This document shows positions 59,285 through 64,000 of a DNA stretch of 64,000 bases, piece after piece. The notes below the pieces were generated by a model that searched no databases, was not told the origin of the DNA, and saw only the letters and a list, made by a program, of their open reading frames with translations. Every line of letters begins with the position of its first letter. Position 1 is the stretch's first letter. Source of the DNA: Gremmenia infestans (taxonomy: Eukaryota > Ascomycota > Leotiomycetes > Helotiales > Hamatocanthoscyphaceae); NCBI GenBank assembly GCA_032629725.1, contig JAFEVB010000002.1:868001-932000 (forward strand). The letters run 5' to 3'. The translations under genes were made by a program, and so were the position numbers.

Positions 59285-62200
59285 GATGATGAGCAAAGTA
59301 GAGGAAACAGATGAGCTGTGTTATCATAAAGTATGTAGTGGATGATCAGGGCCGAATGGGTCGAGCCACCTTACAGGGTGCTCGTTGTAATTGATTTGGC
59401 CTTCAAAGAGTCGTGAATTTATCGTAGACAAAGAGAAAGTGCTCAAAAGACGTGCGCGAAAGGGTGAGATGTGGGATGATAAAGCAGCAGTATCACAGAT
59501 AACGGTTTGCCTCTGGTGGCTCTTGTGTCGCAAGATTCGGAAGGGAAGTGAAGAGGGTAAATTCTTGGAAATAATGTGGCCTGCCGGGCGCAGAAGCAAC
59601 GCAACGAAGGGAGTTTTAACGAATGTAAGTGAGCAAGAGCTCTATAGTGTGGTAGGTGAAGGTTGATTGAGCGCTCTGCGACTACATCGACGGTGAAATA
59701 AGTTGGCTGGGCTGGTAAGGTTTGGAGTTTGTACTGTAGGACCAGATCCAGACCACACGGTTGTCGTGAATGTTTGGCTGAGCTGCGTTGGCACAGAGCG
59801 TTGATCCTCAAAGGAAGGATGGAAACAGGAGCGAGCGAGAGACCTGGGCGAGAGTTCCGTTCCCCACAGGGCCCTACCTTGCCTTACTATAGCCAGGGGA
59901 GGGGGGTAAGGTAAGATCTAATTTAAGGGGATCATGCGTTATGAACCAATGATATGCGCGATATACAGCCCCACACTGCAAAGGTTTATACTGTAACCAT
60001 TGCGTGCCTCCCATCCCATAATCCATAATCCATCTATAAATGCGGAGAAAGATGTAAATCATCCTTCTAGGTTTTTGATATGAAGTTTTGCTACAGGATA
60101 CTCCTACTCCTCAAACTTGGTAGAAAGCATCAGGATATATCCAATTCAAGGACTACGCCACCACCATCAATAAAACCTTCCGACTCCGTCTTCAGCATAT
60201 CTAGAATGATGTGCAGCTTCACACTCCCCCATTCCCAGCTCTTCCTCGATGTCAGATATAACGGATGACGAAAGACCAAAGAAGAACAACCAAATCCAAA
60301 TGACATTGCATCGTCATATTGAGTTCGAAGTTGCTCGCCAGTTCGATATCCTATGCCACGGTGCAAGAACTCATTCCTACCTATTCCCGCCCACGTATGC
60401 TACCTGTACAACACCACACATCATGGGACTGATTACGGTGGAGTCTGAGCCTTGGTGAGCACTACTCTAGGAATACCATACCGTATAGCCCTCTTGGGAA
60501 GATGGGAAGCAAGTTTCATTGCTTTCCCACCTTCAATACGTTAAAATCAAGTCTTGGGAATGGATGCACTTGTCGGACGTTCTATCATCAAGGTAATATA
60601 GGACTACCTAGACTACCTAGATAAGTACACTTGGTCACTCACCAGTGTGTCAATTGGCAAGTGCATATTTCCTATGTCAGTCCTAGGATACTTGCTTAGA
60701 CTTCTATCGAGCTAGAATGCGCTTTCTTATCTTCACTTGACTCTTTGCAAATTTCACATGGCGCTGTGGTACTCGGGAGGTTTTCTGGTAGTCTTTTTTG
60801 CACACCAATTGGAAAGAGCATTTGAGTCAATGTTCAGAGCCGCGACTTCAAAATCGGGTGTCACGCCCTGCCGTTCGTGCAGTTACATTAACCAACTACC
60901 TTCGCCTTTCCATTATCTAGCATACCTTATACCTAAGCACTTCTTCGTCTGTTTCCAATTTCAGATGCCACCCCTCACGTTTAGCCCAACAACCTCGTGT
61001 ATTCTCGAAACAGAATAATCTAAGTCAAGCCAGTCCACTTCGAGCACGATATCATTGGCGGGAGAAGTAGATCGGATGGGTCAATGTTCTTTCAACTATA
61101 CATTTCAGCTATATCATACTGAGTAGCTTCCCCTCGAGACGAACGGAGATGCGCAATTTAGACTTGAACTGTTGCAACAGCCAGCGAGTATATGTCTGTG
61201 ATTCAAGCAATGTCTTCTTTTCAGACCACCGGAGAGTGTACGATAATAGGAGGGTTCTAGAAGCTACCTAGGTACATGGACCAAAGCATTGAGAAGCCTT
61301 TCAAATAGGTAGGTTCTTTCAACATCCTTTTACTGGTTGACAACCTATCAACGGTCGCATTGAAAATATGCCTACTTCTTGACAGCTCCCAAATACTTGC
61401 ATCTTCCTACGAATTCAGCTGCAAGGTACCGAAGGATGTGCTTTCAATAATTGATCCCCAAATCAACATGCCTCATGCTTGATCTGGAATCTGCTGACCA
61501 ACTATATTCAGCCCAAATAACCCACCGCTCTCTTCAGCTGGTGTAACCAGGGTCTCGGTGATAACCCGACGCGCAGCATAGTCTCAAGATATTTCTTCCT
61601 TGGAAAAGAAGCATATTGAGAAGCTTACTAGTGTAGGTGAACATCAGTCTCACATTTCCTCCCACAGCATTCAGACCAAAGGCTTGGTCGGCTTCAACTT
61701 CAATTTGAGATTTGGCGATGCTCAGATGTTTCACTGGGCCCACCCGTAGCTCCAGGGAGCCTATATTTAGACAGGCCTAAGGTAAAGATGGCTAGTCGTT
61801 TTCTGAGGCGCGCAGCCGAAGATTCATTGTGGCAACAACAAAGAAAACTACGTACCTCGGCCTCGTACATGCAGAATAATACGAGTTGCAGCAGACTGAG
61901 ATTTCGAGGTCAGCTTTGACAAAGAAAGAGACTTGGAAGCATGAACATGAATCAGTAGAGCAGCCATCGGACGGATTCTTTGTTTTTTCGACTCCTCACA
62001 GGCCGTTTTGGCAACAAGTGGTTGGTTGGTTGTTGCTACTTGAAACAGCAGAAACAGGGTCTAAAGACTTCAGACCTTCCCTTCTCTCGGACGATATAAT
62101 GCAGGTATAATAGGGGATAGAATCAGCAGAATACCGCGTACAGCTCAACAAATAAGGCACATTCCCACCCTTCACTGCCCAGCCCAGTATTATACATAAA

Positions 62201-62726
62201 CGCACTGCACTGCACTGTACTGCATTGCACTGCCTCTTGTTGAGATTACTCCATATAATTGGGTATTTCTCGCGCCTCACACTCACAACCGTTGCGTCTT
62301 TTACGAAGTACATTTATTAAGCGACGAACTAAAATACTGTACCAGCACCAGCACCAGCCCCAGCCCAGCACCCTCCCCAGCTTCCTTGTCTGCGTCGATC
62401 AACTGCTAGTAAAAGCGAGGCAAACCGACCACCTGCGCAACTTTCAATCTCACAATAACCTCCTCTTCCTCTCCAAGAAACCTCATTATTCTCTCCTTCT
62501 TCTTCTATCCTTCTCTGAAGTCTTCCTTCCCTCGGAGGTTCCTCGACACATCTCGCTGTAGAGTGTGACGTTGGTATTTGTTTACTTGTTTGTTATTCAC
62601 GACCAACGGACATTCATTCCCTTGCTGAAAGCATCTTTTCACATCCGTTCCCCTTTTCACAAACATCCAGACAACTCATCAATCCAGCGACGGCACACCA
62701 CAGAATCGAAAGCTTAACACCTCATC
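59285..62726. other. 3.4-kb divergent region between opy2 and the chitin synthase gene
   Basis: No gene supported. A CTTGCCTTAC/GTAAGGTAAG imperfect hairpin lies at 59877-59916. Near 62205-62232 there are CACTG units and near 62341-62368 CAGCAC units. From 62440 the plus strand turns pyrimidine-rich (CTTCTTCT runs), as is common just upstream of highly expressed fungal genes, and should hold the chitin synthase leader. Confidence 0.5.
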
Positions 62727-64000
62727 ATGGCTCATAATCCACCCGGGAACGGTTATGATGAGCATCACCTCGCAGACCTTCCTCCTCCGGGACAATACGA
62801 TGCTGACGACGGCGGAAACCAACCTTTATTGCATCAGCAAGCGGGCGCTGGCCCCTTTGCAAGTCCCTACGACAGCCAAACCAACCTAGGCCTACGAGCA
62901 CAGTCTCCAACCGTGCGGCCTGGGTCGACATACAGCCTGACAGAATCTTACGTCCCTGGTGCTTCGCCGGCCCCCTACTCCAGCGAATATGGTGGCAGCA
63001 GCACCACGTATGGCCATCCAGCGGACGACGCTGAATTTGGACGGGCTGGTTCTCCCTACTCCCGAGCTGATACCGATTCCACCGAAGCTTGGAAGCAACG
63101 TCAAGTCCCCAATACTGGTGGTCTCAAACGCTATGCTACGAGAAAGGTCAAACTCGTTCAGGGCAGCGTTTTGAGCGTCAACCATCCCGTGCCATCTGCC
63201 ATCAAGAATGCCATACAACCGAAATACAGGCAAGAGGCCGAGACGGGAAACAGCGAAGAATTTACCCATATGCGATATACAGCAGCAACTTGCGATCCCG
63301 ATGATTTCACACTTAAGAACGGTTACAATCTACGGCCCGCCATGTACAATCGCCATACCGAGCTTCTGATCGCCGTTACCTACTACAACGAAGATAAAAC
63401 GTTGACCGCTCGTACCCTACACGGTGTTATGCAAAATGTCCGCGATATTGTGAATCTCAAGAAATCCGATTTCTGGAATGTTGGTGGACCAGCTTGGCAA
63501 AAGATTGTCGTGTGTCTTGTTTTTGATGGAATAGATCCTTGTGACAAGGAAACTTTGGATGTTTTGGCAACTATCGGTATCTTTCAAGATGGTGTCATGA
63601 AAAAGGATATTGACGGCAAGGAGACCGTAGCCCATGTCTTCGAATACACTACACAATTGTCAGTCACGGCTCAGCAACAGCTCATTCGGCCGACAGACGA
63701 TAGCAGTTCCACCCTCCCGCCTGTTCAGATGATATTCTGTTTAAAGCAGAAGAACACCAAGAAGATCAACTCCCACAGATGGCTCTTCAACGCTTTCGGT
63801 CGACTTTTGAACCCCGAAGTCTGCATCCTTCTGGATGCTGGTACAAAGCCTGGTGTAAAATCACTCCTGTATCTGTGGGAGGCTTTCTACAATGACAAGG
63901 ATCTTGGAGGAGCATGCGGTGAGATTCATGCTATGTTGGGGCGCGGGGGGAGGAACCTCCTCAACCCCTTAGTCGCTGGTCAGAATTTCGAGTATAAGAT
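62727..64000 (+). CDS. chsB: Chitin synthase, class III (partial, 3' end outside the window)
   Basis: A plasma-membrane enzyme that polymerises UDP-GlcNAc into chitin for the hyphal wall; class III (ChsB/Chs-1 type) acts at growing tips. The first 424 residues are present, uninterrupted. The Pro/Gly/Tyr-rich cytoplasmic head ([20 protein letters not shown]) ends near 130. The chitin synthase N-terminal domain begins at [20 protein letters not shown], followed by the glycosyltransferase region: [80 protein letters not shown] and [20 protein letters not shown]. The QRRRW active site and membrane helices lie beyond the window edge. The class III call rests on the head and these blocks. Confidence 0.95.
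   Translation, partial: MAHNPPGNGYDEHHLADLPPPGQYDADDGGNQPLLHQQAGAGPFASPYDSQTNLGLRAQSPTVRPGSTYSLTESYVPGASPAPYSSEYGGSSTTYGHPADDAEFGRAGSPYSRADTDSTEAWKQRQVPNTGGLKRYATRKVKLVQGSVLSVNHPVPSAIKNAIQPKYRQEAETGNSEEFTHMRYTAATCDPDDFTLKNGYNLRPAMYNRHTELLIAVTYYNEDKTLTARTLHGVMQNVRDIVNLKKSDFWNVGGPAWQKIVVCLVFDGIDPCDKETLDVLATIGIFQDGVMKKDIDGKETVAHVFEYTTQLSVTAQQQLIRPTDDSSSTLPPVQMIFCLKQKNTKKINSHRWLFNAFGRLLNPEVCILLDAGTKPGVKSLLYLWEAFYNDKDLGGACGEIHAMLGRGGRNLLNPLVAGQNFEYK

Noticed and set aside
59216..59327. Opy2 start at 59327 (MITQLICFLYFAHH)
   Set aside because: It reads through a segment with a textbook fungal branch site and acceptor; the spliced start gives a cleaner N-terminus.
53691..59901. Shared 13-mer ACTATAGCCAGGG inside the 236-bp MITE and near 59887
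   Set aside because: Within chance expectation; no inverted repeat or TA flank around the second copy.
21371..61875. Shared 14-mer CCTCGTACATGCAG at 21374 and 61862
   Set aside because: Several 14-base coincidences are expected in 64 kb on two strands, and the flanks do not match.

Overview
This window is nuclear DNA of a filamentous ascomycete (Pezizomycotina). Most genes are split by short introns of about 45-110 bp with GT..AG ends and CTAAC/CTGAC-like branch sites. The families also fit: an APSES regulator StuA, Opy2, a RasB-type Ras, ApsA/Num1, COP9 subunit 3 and a class III chitin synthase. A Leotiomycetes-like origin is my guess from how the proteins read, not something the sequence proves.

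Layout. 0-9 kb is compact housekeeping: actin-interacting protein Aip1 (-), SAGA subunit Hfi1/Ada1 (-), gamma-tubulin complex protein GCP3/Spc98 (+) and rRNA dimethyladenosine transferase Dim1 (-). 9-17.5 kb is looser: a secreted But2-domain protein (-), a Cut12-like spindle pole protein (-) and a small BRCT protein (-). From 17.5 to 25.2 kb I see no gene; this 'desert' ends at stuA (+), which has an upstream-ORF-bearing leader and an unresolved 5' coding end. Then come a small unknown two-exon gene (-) whose intron is mostly an 85-bp CT/GA microsatellite, a dienelactone hydrolase-family protein (-), RPA1 (+), CSN3 (-), gamma-glutamyl phosphate reductase (+) and ApsA/Num1 (-), followed by a 3.6-kb repeat-rich gap. 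48-51.4 kb holds a HAD type II hydrolase (-) and a six-TM membrane protein (+). 51.4-55 kb is accessory DNA with two small TA-flanked MITEs. Then RasB (-), Opy2 (-), and a class III chitin synthase (+) cut by the window end.

There is a functional leaning to polarity, microtubules and development: GCP3 and Cut12 at the spindle pole body, ApsA at the cortex for nuclear positioning, Aip1 on actin, Ras and Opy2 in signalling, chitin synthase in wall growth and StuA in development. They are not an operon-like cluster. Exon coordinates were derived by hand from splice motifs and reading-frame continuity; every multi-exon model listed as complete sums to a whole number of codons.

The most unusual signals are the two MITEs, a roughly 20-fold over-represented intergenic 9-mer TACGGAGTA/TACTCCGTA, the ATG-less open extension upstream of the StuA start, the microsatellite intron, the 16-nt first exon of Opy2, and an MluI cell-cycle box upstream of RPA1. 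I found no biosynthetic cluster, CRISPR array, rRNA or convincing tRNA.
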